Of a DNA stretch of 64,000 nucleotides, positions 7,116-15,355 are shown piece by piece. The stretch is from contig NZ_JBJGED010000003.1 of NCBI RefSeq assembly GCF_045062745.1, positions 62,001 through 126,000 on the forward strand. The letters run 5' to 3'. This DNA comes from Paenibacillus_AA sp045062745 (GTDB lineage: Bacteria; Bacillota; Bacilli; Paenibacillales; NBRC-103111). Both the position numbers and the translations under genes were made by a program. Every line of letters starts with the position of its first letter. Position 1 is the first letter of the stretch. The notes beneath the pieces are model-generated. The model worked only from the letters and a program-made list of their open reading frames with translations, was not told where the DNA came from and ran no database searches.

Positions 7116-7934
7116 ATGGACAGTATGGAAATCGTAAGGAAATTTTATGATGAAACGGTGAATGTGGAGTGGAAGCGGCTCGATCGCCATCAAGTCGAAT
7201 TCGAGCTTAGCAAACGTTATATTCGCCGCTATGTCAACCCGCAGGACAAGGTGCTGGACCTCGGCGGGGGACCGGGCAAGTACTCGCTCTACCTGGCACA
7301 ACTTGGCTGCCAAGTGACCTTGGCGGATCTTTCCGAGAACAATGTAGCGTTTGCGATGAATAAAGCAGAGGAGCTTGGACTGTCGTTGAACGGCCTGCGT
7401 GCCGATTGTCGCGATTTATCCGCACTGGAGGATGAACAATACGATCATGTCCTGTGCATGGGCCCGATGTATCATCTGAAGGAAGAGCAAGACCGGGTTG
7501 CCGCGATTCATGAATGTATGAGGGTTCTAAAACCGGAGGGAACTTTATTCGTGGCCTTTGTTTCTTCTTATTCCTTCGTGTGGGATTATCTGATCCAGAA
7601 TCCAAGCTTGATCTTGGACGACGAGAGGGGCTCCCAGCTCCATACGATAGTCAAGGATGCCAACTTTGCCGGACATGCATTTACGGAAAATTTCTTCATC
7701 CGCCCGGGTGATGTGCTTCCGTTTTTCCAACCCTTTGATCTGGATAGCCTGCATCTGGTCAACTGCGAGAGCTTCTTGTACATGCGCGAGCCGGAACTGC
7801 TGCGCCAAGCGCCGGAGGTGGTCTCCGCCTGGCTGGACTTGGCCGAGCAAGTGTGCGAACGGGAGGATTTGCTGAGTATGGCCGAGCATCTCATGTATAT
7901 TGGGCGGAAACGATTGACCTTCAACCAAGTTTAA
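7116..7934 (+). CDS. Class I SAM-dependent methyltransferase under T-box control
   Basis: The 272-residue protein has a seven-strand methyltransferase core: motif I VLDLGGGPGKYSLYLA for SAM binding, motif II around VTLADLSENN, the acidic ADCRDL loop, and YDHVLCMGPMYHL as motif IV. The substrate is unknown. The ATG at 7116 follows GGGAGGG and lies just downstream of the T-box terminator; the longer frame that starts inside the terminator is not credible. T-boxes normally control aminoacyl-tRNA synthetases, amino-acid biosynthesis or transport, so this gene may modify an amino acid, a peptide or a tRNA-linked product. That role is inference. Confidence 0.82.
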   Translation: MDSMEIVRKFYDETVNVEWKRLDRHQVEFELSKRYIRRYVNPQDKVLDLGGGPGKYSLYLAQLGCQVTLADLSENNVAFAMNKAEELGLSLNGLRADCRDLSALEDEQYDHVLCMGPMYHLKEEQDRVAAIHECMRVLKPEGTLFVAFVSSYSFVWDYLIQNPSLILDDERGSQLHTIVKDANFAGHAFTENFFIRPGDVLPFFQPFDLDSLHLVNCESFLYMREPELLRQAPEVVSAWLDLAEQVCEREDLLSMAEHLMYIGRKRLTFNQV

Positions 7935-7977
7935 GGCTTATAATCGTGGTGTAGAAACCAAGATGAGGTGGGAATCG

Positions 7978-8784
7978 ATGCCTAGAAGCGGGCCCGTGTT
8001 TGAGTGGGACTTTAATCTCCTCCTTGTTCCAATGCATGATTTTGAAGCCGCCGTTCAGTGGTACTCCGAACATATGGGTTGGGAACTTCAGCAAAGAATA
8101 CCGAGCAGTCACGGGGAGAAGGCGTTTTTTGGGTTTATCGTGCTTAAGGCGATTGGAGCTAAGCATGATCATTTAACAAGGAACCCTATCACAGATCTAG
8201 AGGGAAACGCCAGGCTTCGTTTTGCCATTGCCGATTATGAAAACACACTCCTTTATTTTCGCGAGCAAGGGATACCGTTCACTGAGTTAGGAAATGACCC
8301 AGAAGGCCGGGAAACGATCGAAATTACCGCCTTCGGTGGTGCCAAGCTCCTTGCCGTGAACAGTCCCGAGCTGCAAACAAGCTCTAGAGCGCGCCTGGTC
8401 CGTACGGCTGCTATCCCTCTCGAAGTCGGGGTATCGGATTTAGGGGCATCCGTCCAATGGTACACCGAGCTATTGGGCATGAAGCTATCAGAACGCTCCA
8501 CCCCAGAGGGCTGTCGATTATTGCAAGGCAAACGAACATTCCAAGATTCTTGGATCGATATGATCTGGTTGAAGCAAATCCCGAAGGACCAGGTTTCCCG
8601 CGGGAACTCCTCGTCGAGGTTGTATTTTTGGCTGGGTAAACCGGACTTCCTTCGGGTGCACGAGCAGCTTCAGCGGAACAATGTCGAGGTTTCGACCATT
8701 TTGGGAAATCCCGATGGGTGGGCGGTCTATCACATTGTGGATCCGGACGGGAATCGAACCAATGTCAGCACGTGTGCGTACTAA
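7978..8784 (+). CDS. VOC family protein with two glyoxalase-like domains
   Basis: Two vicinal-oxygen-chelate modules are visible: residues about 10-130 (LLLVPMHDFEAAVQWYSEHM) and 145-268 (LEVGVSDLGASVQWYTELLG, ending in VDPDGNRTNVST). The family includes glyoxalases, dioxygenases and antibiotic-binding resistance proteins. The repeated YS/YT-E-LLG pattern and the terminal DPDGN turn are diagnostic, but metal ligands cannot be assigned with certainty and the substrate is unknown. The ATG at 7978 is preferred over 7963 because GAGGTGGG precedes it at the right distance. It starts 43 bp after the methyltransferase gene and may be part of the T-box transcript. Confidence 0.78.
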   Translation: MPRSGPVFEWDFNLLLVPMHDFEAAVQWYSEHMGWELQQRIPSSHGEKAFFGFIVLKAIGAKHDHLTRNPITDLEGNARLRFAIADYENTLLYFREQGIPFTELGNDPEGRETIEITAFGGAKLLAVNSPELQTSSRARLVRTAAIPLEVGVSDLGASVQWYTELLGMKLSERSTPEGCRLLQGKRTFQDSWIDMIWLKQIPKDQVSRGNSSSRLYFWLGKPDFLRVHEQLQRNNVEVSTILGNPDGWAVYHIVDPDGNRTNVSTCAY

Positions 8785-8795
8785 TAGGAGCTATG

Positions 8796-9544
8796 ATGAA
8801 AATCAATGCTTTCTCCTACCGAACCGGACTGAGTCCAAGCGCCCTTAGGTTTTACGACCGCAAAGGCCTATTGTCCCCGACCCGGATGAGCAACGGCTAT
8901 CGCCTGTACTCCGAGGATCAGATTGGGACGGCACTCCAAATTCACTCGCTTAGACAAGCCGACGTGCCTCTCGAGGATATTTAAAGGCATCCTCCGAAGA
9001 TAAATCAGCTTACATAGAGACGTGGCGAAAAGAAACCCAAACGAAACTCATCTCGCTTCAGATCGCAAACCGGTATCTTACTGAGTTTACTCCGACTACA
9101 AGCAGAACTTATCTAATGCGTTGGGAAGAACCCAAAACATTTTTATGGTTTCGTCATTGCGTTGTAAGGCAAAAGCAGCCCTTTCACGACACCTTTCCAA
9201 TACATAAAAACCGGATAAAAGAGATGGGGCTGGTTTGTACCCCATGTACCTACGTTAGGCTGGACGGTCGGTCGAGCGCAGGGGAGTTGAGGGGAGAGAT
9301 CGGGTTTGAAATAAAACCAACGCTTGAAGACAAAGCTGCCTTTAACCATCTTAAATATGGTTCGTTGGAAGTCATGCAGCCCTGCCTATTCGCTGTAATT
9401 GAAAGCTCTGCCGACGATGAGTGGGCTTGTTTTTCTTACATTCATCTCTTCAAGAAATATGGAATAGAACCGATCGGACCAACGATGGAGCGATATAACG
9501 AGAGCTCGGATGTAGTACAGCTTTTGGTGCCTATTCAATCCTAA
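8796..9544 (+). pseudogene. MerR family regulator broken by a frameshift
   Basis: The first 62 codons encode a typical MerR DNA-binding domain (FSYRTGLSPSALRFYDRKGL, NGYRLYSEDQI) with a good TAGGAG site before the ATG. The frame hits TAA at 8982-8984. The next stretch continues only in the -1 frame (YLKASSEDKSAYIETWRKE) and runs to 9544 as a GyrI-like effector-binding domain (LRGEIGFEIKPTLE, WACFSYIHLFKKYGI). The two halves join perfectly across a one-base shift, so this is a recent indel or a sequencing error. Programmed frameshifting is possible but the site has no canonical slippery heptamer. The intact protein would have about 248 residues. Confidence 0.75.
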
Positions 9545-9734
9545 CGAAACGGGAGTTGCCGGAATTGATGATTGTCGTGTCGATCGTAGGGGCACGAGGG
9601 TTTAGCCAAAAGTCTGCTCAACAGAAGACAGACCTGTAAAAAGGATAAATCTAGCCGTAAAACCGACCTTCTGAGGCCGCAACCGATCCTCTACACTGAA
9701 GTTGGGCAAGACGAGAAAGAGGAGGCGGAGCCTT

Positions 9735-10757
9735 ATGGAATCTTTAAAGTCGTTAACGATCGTATTCACGGAGCGGGAGCAAGTGGCCGTGAGGGAGGAG
9801 CCTGTAGGACCGATCGGTCCGGATGAGGTACTTTGCCGGGCCCGGAAATCTTTGATCAGCACCGGCACGGAAACGCTCTGCTTGCGCGGGGTGTTCGACG
9901 CGGATACGTTGTGGGCGGATTGGGTGCGCTACCCCTTCCTGCCGGGGTACAGCATGGCCGCCGAGATCGTCAAGACCGGCGAGAACGTAACCGGCTGGAA
10001 GCCGGGCGACCGGGTGTACGTCGGGGAGAGTCATCGGCAGTATTTCGTGACCGCGGCCTCGAACCTGAAGCTCATCCCAGCCGAGATCTCGGACGAGGAG
10101 GCGGCCTGGTTCTCGCTTGCGAATACGACCCAGCTCGGCGTCCGCCGAGCGGGATTGGAGCTGGGCGAGAGCGTAGGCGTGATCGGGCTGGGCCTCTTGG
10201 GCCAGCTCGTTGTACAGTATTTGCGCCTGTCCGGCTGCCGGCATGTCGTGGCGATCGACCCGGCTGAGGCCCGGCTGAAGCTCGCCCGGCAGTTCGGCGC
10301 CACGCACGGACTGGCGATGGATGCGGGCAGCGCGCGGGAGGGAGTGAACCAGATCACGGAAGGCCGTATGCTCGACGTCGTTTTCGATATTACGGGCCAC
10401 CCTGCGGTGCTTGCATTGGCGACGCGTCTTGCGGGCCGGCTGGGGAGGGTCGTCCTGCTCGGCGATTCGACGGTGCCGTCGCAGCAGGTGCTGGGTCCCA
10501 AGGTGGTGGCCAATTCGATCAGCGTGCTGGGGACCCATGCCAACTTGGTCCGCGGGTTCCAAGGCTGGGACGGTTCGCGGATGGAATCGCTCTTTTTCGA
10601 TTACTTGGTGAGCGGCCGCATGGATGTGAAGAGCCTGATCACGCACCGCTATTCCCCGGCGGACGCCGTACGGGTGTACGAGGGGCTGCTGCGGGACCGG
10701 TCGTCGGCGCTCGGCGTTATTTTGGACTGGGACTTGCTGGAGCAGGCTGGTGTATAA
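9735..10757 (+). CDS. Zinc-binding-type medium-chain dehydrogenase/reductase
   Basis: This 340-residue enzyme has the MDR layout: an N-terminal catalytic domain (FLPGYSMAAEIVKTGENVTG, WKPGDRVYVGESH), then a Rossmann domain with the NAD(P)-binding motif GVIGLGLLGQ. The usual catalytic-zinc Cys near the N-terminus is replaced by ISTGTET, a pattern seen in the TDH-like and bi-domain oxidoreductases, so the metal site may be altered. The ATG at 9735 follows GAGGAGGCGGAG; upstream codons are not needed. The AraC regulator 36 bp downstream is probably cotranscribed, which suggests sugar or polyol oxidation. The exact substrate is unknown. Confidence 0.8.
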   Translation: MESLKSLTIVFTEREQVAVREEPVGPIGPDEVLCRARKSLISTGTETLCLRGVFDADTLWADWVRYPFLPGYSMAAEIVKTGENVTGWKPGDRVYVGESHRQYFVTAASNLKLIPAEISDEEAAWFSLANTTQLGVRRAGLELGESVGVIGLGLLGQLVVQYLRLSGCRHVVAIDPAEARLKLARQFGATHGLAMDAGSAREGVNQITEGRMLDVVFDITGHPAVLALATRLAGRLGRVVLLGDSTVPSQQVLGPKVVANSISVLGTHANLVRGFQGWDGSRMESLFFDYLVSGRMDVKSLITHRYSPADAVRVYEGLLRDRSSALGVILDWDLLEQAGV

Positions 10758-10793
10758 TTAGGAGGAAGCGCACGTACCGGGAGTGAAACCTGC

Positions 10794-11624
10794 ATGCATG
10801 AGCAAGCGAGAGAGCTGTTCGCCACGGCCGAGCTGAAGCTGTTCAAGTTCGATATTCACAGGGTCACGAAGATTAATATCCGTAATCGGACGCTCACATC
10901 TTTTTACATGATGACTTATGTGAAAGAAGGGACGGCCAAGCTGCGGGTCGGGGACGAGGTGAGGGTCATTCCACCCGGGTCGGTCATTCTGATTCCGCCT
11001 GGCGTGGAGCACGATCAATACAAGGACACGAGCGAGGAGACGGAGTTCCTCTGGTGGCATTTCACATACATGCTGGAGCAAGTTGTGGATGTGCTGAAAT
11101 TCCTTCAGCTGCCTTACTTGTATCCGCTCGAGGACACGGACAAGTTCGAGGCGGTGTTCGGAGAGCTGATGGCTTCGGCGTCGGCGGGGAACGGGCTGAT
11201 CGCCCCGATCGTGCAGAAGGCGAAGGCGCTGGAGCTCCTGTACATCCTGCTGGAGAATGGGCTGCGCCACCATACTGCTGCGATCGAGCGGAAGTGGTCC
11301 CCCGCGCTGGTAGGGGTGCTCATCGAGATGATCCAGCATCCGGAGAAGCCGGTGTCGCTGGGGCAGCTCTCGGCCAAGCTTCATTTGAATGCAACCTATA
11401 TCAGCAACCGGTTCAAAGAGCTCTACGGGGAATCGCCGATCGCCCTTCACAAGAAAATCGTGGTGGAGCGGGTCAAGTCTCTGCTCCGGCAGACGGACAT
11501 GAGCATCCGCGAGATCGCGGATACGATGGGGTATGCGGAGCTGTCGAACTTCACCCGGCTGTTCAAGAAATACACCGGGGTCTCTCCGCAGCAGTACCGC
11601 GCGCTCGAGGCCGCGAGCCGGTGA
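10794..11624 (+). CDS. AraC family transcriptional regulator
   Basis: This 276-residue regulator has an N-terminal cupin sensor (YVKEGTAKLRVGDEVRVIPP, VILIPPGVEHDQY) and a C-terminal pair of helix-turn-helix motifs (LSAKLHLNATYISNRFKELY and IREIADTMGYAELSNFTRLF). It follows the MDR dehydrogenase by 36 bp on the same strand and probably belongs with it. A GGGAG site lies about 10 nt before the ATG. Regulators of this shape in Paenibacillaceae usually answer to sugars. The effector and target operon cannot be read from the sequence. Confidence 0.85.
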   Translation: MHEQARELFATAELKLFKFDIHRVTKINIRNRTLTSFYMMTYVKEGTAKLRVGDEVRVIPPGSVILIPPGVEHDQYKDTSEETEFLWWHFTYMLEQVVDVLKFLQLPYLYPLEDTDKFEAVFGELMASASAGNGLIAPIVQKAKALELLYILLENGLRHHTAAIERKWSPALVGVLIEMIQHPEKPVSLGQLSAKLHLNATYISNRFKELYGESPIALHKKIVVERVKSLLRQTDMSIREIADTMGYAELSNFTRLFKKYTGVSPQQYRALEAASR

Positions 11625-11655
11625 GTTGCGCCGAACAGGAGGGAGGCTAGCTTCT

Positions 11656-11889
11656 GGTTCGCCTTCTTGCCGTCCAGCTTGTAAGACAAAACTTACAAAT
11701 AAGACTAGTCCCCTTACAAGGTTTGACCTGTTTGGGCCGAATGGGGTTATATAGTAAACCAAACTTCCGTTAATAGTACAGTGCGCTGTACTATTAACGG
11801 AAGATTGCCTTACAAACTGGCGGAACCGGCTAAAATGGCGCGATATTAGTGAAGATCCCCTGCTTATTTGTAAACTTAGCTTTACAACG
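11656..11889. repeat. 230-bp interspersed repeat, copy 1, with inverted ends and central hairpin
   Basis: This block matches 37086-37302 over nearly its whole length. Its ends form imperfect inverted repeats: CTTGTAAG...CTTACAAATAAG on the left against CTTATTTGTAAACTTAGC and TTTACAACG on the right. The centre (11764-11803) is a perfect 18-bp stem, CTTCCGTTAATAGTACAG, with loop TGCG. It contains no gene. It resembles a MITE or other non-autonomous repeat, but also looks structured as RNA. The right edge is sharp; the left edge (GGTTCGCC/GGATCGCC) is less certain. Confidence 0.8.
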
Positions 11890-11894
11890 TGCTA

Positions 11895-11927
11895 GCACGG
11901 GCCACACCGGCAGATGTAAGCCCGTGC
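11895..11927 (-). terminator. Stem-loop downstream of spo0M
   Basis: GCACGGGC (11895-11902) pairs with GCCCGTGC (11920-11927). It lies just beyond the spo0M stop codon and could end that transcript, but no T-run follows, so it may be only a stabilising hairpin. Confidence 0.35.
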
Positions 11928-11937
11928 CGTTGTGCGA

Positions 11938-12708
11938 TTAAATATGCCGCTCGATCGTGTCTGCTAACAGATCCGCTATGGCGGCCGGTCCGCCGTTCAG
12001 ATGGGCTCGGCTCAGCCTCAGCATCATCTTGTGCTCATCCATGTCGAACGCTTGCTCGAACAAGCCTGTCAAGCCGCGCGCCCGGCGGTCGACCTCCACC
12101 AGGATGTCCAGGCCGTCCGGCCGGATGTAGAACACGAGCTCCAGCTCCGCCATCCGGCTCGCGTACCGCCCGGGATGGAATTCGAATTCCTGCATGAACG
12201 GAAGGTCGCCCTGATGATAACGGGCATGCTCGCACCGGGCGCTCTTCAGCCGGCAGCCGAGCTGACTCGCCGCCTCCAGTACGACTGCGACATCCGGGTG
12301 GGGGTGAACCCGGATCGAATCTTCGTCGCTCGGATCCACGGCCATCTCGACGTCGAGTCCGGTGCGCAGCCACACGGGAACGCGGCCGATCGTGACGGGT
12401 GTGTCCAGCGGAAGCGTAAACGTGAATGGAATCTCCAGGTTTTCATTCGGGCTAAGCTTCAGCTGATTCGAGATCCGAATACGCGCCAGCTCATAGTTAT
12501 GGGTATATTTTCGATCATCGCGTTCCCTGATATATTGAGTCATGATCATAATGTAGATGCTGCCAATCTCCTGCTCGACCGCACCGCCCTGAATGTGCAC
12601 CACCCCGTTCACGTCCTCACCTGGGATGAACTCGCTTTTCTCCAGCCTCGTGTCTACCTTTGCATTACCAATGCCGATACTCGCCAACATCCGGTTAAAG
12701 AACGACAT
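11938..12708 (-). CDS. spo0M: Sporulation-control protein Spo0M
   Basis: The sequence closely follows B. subtilis Spo0M, an arrestin-like cytoplasmic protein that affects early sporulation: MSFFNRMLASIGIGNAKVDT at the start, then VNGVVHIQGGAVEQEI, FTLPLDTPVTIGRVPVWL and VDPSDEDSI. Its 256 residues match the family. The start is fixed by AGGAGGT upstream of the ATG at 12708-12706; the longer frame upstream is not needed. It is monocistronic and divergent from the SGNH hydrolase. It supports assignment of the host to endospore-forming Bacillota. The phenotype is known from B. subtilis, not from this sequence. Confidence 0.92.
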   Translation of the reverse strand: MSFFNRMLASIGIGNAKVDTRLEKSEFIPGEDVNGVVHIQGGAVEQEIGSIYIMIMTQYIRERDDRKYTHNYELARIRISNQLKLSPNENLEIPFTFTLPLDTPVTIGRVPVWLRTGLDVEMAVDPSDEDSIRVHPHPDVAVVLEAASQLGCRLKSARCEHARYHQGDLPFMQEFEFHPGRYASRMAELELVFYIRPDGLDILVEVDRRARGLTGLFEQAFDMDEHKMMLRLSRAHLNGGPAAIADLLADTIERHI

Positions 12709-12949
12709 GTTGTACCTCCTGATAAGTTCATTAAGGTGGCTGTCAGCCATCCATCCGTTATTACGAAAAAACCGTATCGGGGGTTTCGCGAGATAAAGAG
12801 GGAAGTCCGCCTTAAGCGCCGGTACGCAAAAGTGAGCAAATTCCATGCATCCGTAACGAATGCACATATGGTACGATAAGGGAGATCTTATACAATCAGG
12901 GATGAGCTTCAAATGGGGATCAGGAGACGAAGAGGAGGAACGAACAAGG

Positions 12950-13588
12950 ATGGGAACGCGGCTTAAGCAGGGAGATGTCGTATTATTTCAAGGGGATAGC
13001 ATCACGGACGCCGGACGGAATCGGGAAGTCGGGAGCGACTTGGGCCGGGGTTACGCCTATCTGACAGCGGCTCTATTCGGAGCGAAGTATCCGGAAAAGC
13101 AAGTGCAATTCCTGAACCGCGGCATTAGCGGGAACCGGGTTATCAATCTGCAGGAGCGCTGGCAGGCGGACTGTCTCGACCTGAAACCGACTTGGGTGTC
13201 CATCTATATCGGCATTAACGACACATGGCGCCGGTATGACCGGCAGGATGAGACGTCGGCGGAGAAATTCGAGAGCGGATACCGCGACATTCTGAACCGC
13301 ACGAAGGAGTCGCTCGACGCGAAGCTCGTGCTGATCGAGCCGTTCGTCGTGCCGCACCCGGAGGACCGGAAGACGTGGCGCGAGGATCTGGACCCGAAGA
13401 TCCAGGTCGTACGGGAGCTCGCCCGGGAATATGGCGCGCTGCTCGTGCCGCTCGACGGCTTGTTCGCAGCCGCCTCGATGCGGGCGGAGCCGAAGTATTG
13501 GGCGCCGGACGGTGTGCACCCGTCACCGGCCGGACATGCCCTGATCGCCGAGGCGTGGCTGAAGGCCGTCGAAGCGGAGGGCTGCTGA
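12950..13588 (+). CDS. SGNH/GDSL-family hydrolase (esterase)
   Basis: The four SGNH blocks are clear in 212 residues: LFQGDSITDAGRN (block I, nucleophile Ser), NRGISGNRV (block II Gly), IYIGINDTW (block III Asn) and APDGVHPSPAGH (block V, Asp and His). There is no signal peptide, so it is probably a cytoplasmic esterase that removes acetyl or other acyl groups from sugars. Its stop codon overlaps the start of the next gene (TGATG), which encodes a glycosidase-like protein. The pair probably acts on acylated oligosaccharide taken into the cell. The ATG at 12950 has GAGGAGG about 13 nt upstream. Confidence 0.87.
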   Translation: MGTRLKQGDVVLFQGDSITDAGRNREVGSDLGRGYAYLTAALFGAKYPEKQVQFLNRGISGNRVINLQERWQADCLDLKPTWVSIYIGINDTWRRYDRQDETSAEKFESGYRDILNRTKESLDAKLVLIEPFVVPHPEDRKTWREDLDPKIQVVRELAREYGALLVPLDGLFAAASMRAEPKYWAPDGVHPSPAGHALIAEAWLKAVEAEGC

Positions 13589-14601
13589 TGTTCGGGACTT
13601 GGATGCCGGCACCGAAGAACGGAGGCTTCCGGATGGAAGGCTACTGGGTCTGGTGCGGCTCGGTCGTGAAGGGCGAGGACGGCCGCTACCACATGTTCGC
13701 GTCTCGGTGGCCGAAGTCACTGCCGATGCATCCGGGCTGGATCGTCGCCTCGGAGGTCGTCCGGGCGGTCGCAGACCGGCCGGAAGGGCCGTATGCGTTC
13801 CAGGAGGTTGTGCTCCCGGCGCGCGGGGCCGAATACTGGGACGGCCGCAGCACGCACAACCCGCATATCGTGAAGCACAAGGACACGTACTTGCTGTACT
13901 ACATGGGCTCGACTCATCCGCTCTCGGATCCGGAGCCGGGCGACGGCTATGGGCTGAGCGACCCGCGCTGCATCGTGGGCCGGGCCAACAAGCGCATCGG
14001 CCTAGCAACGGCGAAGAGTGTCTTCGGGCCGTGGACCCGGCTCGACGCGCCGGTGCTGTCTACGCGGCCGGGCAAGTTCGACAGCTTCCTCACGTCGAAC
14101 CCGGCCCCATGCGTGAACGAGGACGGCTCCGTGCTGCTCATCTACAAAGCCCGGCGGTACGAAGGCAACACGCACGGCCGGATGACGATCGGCGCGGCCT
14201 ATGCCGACCACTACGCAGGACCGTACCGCGTACTGAGCGAGGAGCCGATCTTCCCGCCGGATAAGTTCCACCTCGAGGATCCGTTCGTCTGGCGGTCGGA
14301 GGACGGCTACGAGCTGATCGCGAAGGACATGGACGGCAACGTCTGCGGCGAGCGGCACGGCGGCGTGCATGTCCGCTCCCGCGACGGGCTGCACTGGGAG
14401 CTCGCGGAGGAGCCGAAGGCGTACTCGCGGCACGTCCGCTGGGACGACGGCACCGAGCAGGTGCTCGGCAGCATGGAGCGCCCGTTCCTGCTGTTCGACG
14501 AGCAGGGCCGGCCGACGCATCTGTTCGCCGCCGTCTCGAACGGCAAGACCGGGTTCGGCGATGCGACGGAGACGTGGAATGCCGTGTTCCCGCTTAAGTA
14601 G
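13588..14601 (+). CDS. Five-bladed beta-propeller glycosidase-like protein (GH43/GH117-like)
   Basis: The 337-residue protein has repeated propeller-blade signatures such as THNPHIVKHKDTYLLYYMGS, KRIGLATAKSVFGPWTRLDA, TSNPAPCVNEDGSVLLIYKA and HLEDPFVWRSEDGYELIAKD. These are typical of GH43/GH117-like five-bladed beta-propellers, in which Asp and Glu from separate blades act on alpha-L-arabinosides, xylosides or anhydrogalactosides. No signal peptide is present. The ATG overlaps the stop of the SGNH esterase gene, so translation is probably coupled. Catalytic residues cannot be assigned confidently and the substrate is unknown. A strong terminator follows, making a two-gene unit. Confidence 0.75.
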   Translation: MFGTWMPAPKNGGFRMEGYWVWCGSVVKGEDGRYHMFASRWPKSLPMHPGWIVASEVVRAVADRPEGPYAFQEVVLPARGAEYWDGRSTHNPHIVKHKDTYLLYYMGSTHPLSDPEPGDGYGLSDPRCIVGRANKRIGLATAKSVFGPWTRLDAPVLSTRPGKFDSFLTSNPAPCVNEDGSVLLIYKARRYEGNTHGRMTIGAAYADHYAGPYRVLSEEPIFPPDKFHLEDPFVWRSEDGYELIAKDMDGNVCGERHGGVHVRSRDGLHWELAEEPKAYSRHVRWDDGTEQVLGSMERPFLLFDEQGRPTHLFAAVSNGKTGFGDATETWNAVFPLK

Positions 14602-14610
14602 GACGATGCA

Positions 14611-14656
14611 AGCACCGAACCGAGGGCCATTCGGCCCGCGGCTTGGTGCTTTTTTG
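14611..14656 (+). terminator. Rho-independent terminator after the glycosidase gene
   Basis: AGCACCGAACCG pairs imperfectly with CGGCTTGGTGCT around an inner GGCC/GGCC stem, followed by six T (14650-14655). It ends the SGNH-glycosidase unit and separates it from the sigma factor gene. Confidence 0.8.
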
Positions 14657-14758
14657 GTTTGCTTGCCGGCATCCCCGAAATATATAGGAAAGGCTCATTT
14701 CCGGCGGGTTCCCATGTGATACAATATATACCAGTCACACTTCAAGCGGGGGAATCGG

Positions 14759-15355
14759 ATGGAGAACCTGATCATGCTGCTGGCCACCGGCGCATTCGGC
14801 AGTCTTAATGAGTCGCTGCAAAAAGAAGTCTACAAACAATTCTACACCTTCTTGTACGGAGGGATTTATTACATAACCCGGGATCATGCGGCCGCCGAGG
14901 ACATTATCCAGGAAACGTTCCTCAAGACGTTGAAGTCCAGGCCGGATGGCGGGGACGAAGTCCGGTTGAAGGCGTGGATCAAGGTGGTGGCCCGGAACGA
15001 GAGCTATAATTACTTAAGAAAACACAAAAAAATCCATAACCAAGTCGACATTGAAAGTGTATTGCATATTGACAGCTACTTGGCGAGCGCCAGTGAAGAC
15101 TCGGTGGAGAAGCAGGTCGAGGCCAAGGATTTGGCTGCGACGATCTCGGGTTATCTGGATCAGATGAAGCCGGAATATAAAATGCTGATCGAGATGCGCT
15201 GGAAACGGGAGATGTCGTACAAAGAGATCGCCGAGGAGCTGGACATCACGGAAGAAGGCGTCAAGCAAAAGCTGCACAGGGCCCGGGAAGCGATCCGGAG
15301 GAAGCTGAATTCGGACCGCGAGCGGGACCATGACGGGAAGGAGGGTAGGCGATGA
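14759..15355 (+). CDS. ECF-type RNA polymerase sigma factor
   Basis: This 198-residue sigma factor has region 2 (residues about 30-90, with AAAEDIIQETFLKTLKSR and the DNA-melting segment VARNESYNYLRKHKK) and region 4 (about 135-190, KREMSYKEIAEELDITEEGV followed by KQKLHRAREAIRRKL). It lacks regions 1 and 3, as expected for a group-4 (ECF) sigma. A possible -10 (TACAAT, 14720-14725) lies upstream. The stop overlaps the start of the next gene (ATGA), which encodes the probable membrane anti-sigma factor. The stimulus is unknown; such pairs usually sense the cell envelope. Confidence 0.87.
   Translation: MENLIMLLATGAFGSLNESLQKEVYKQFYTFLYGGIYYITRDHAAAEDIIQETFLKTLKSRPDGGDEVRLKAWIKVVARNESYNYLRKHKKIHNQVDIESVLHIDSYLASASEDSVEKQVEAKDLAATISGYLDQMKPEYKMLIEMRWKREMSYKEIAEELDITEEGVKQKLHRAREAIRRKLNSDRERDHDGKEGRR

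Noticed and set aside
8970..8990. Programmed -1 frameshifting in the MerR gene
   Set aside because: The shift site lacks an in-phase X-XXY-YYZ heptamer and no downstream pseudoknot was evident, so an indel is the simpler explanation.
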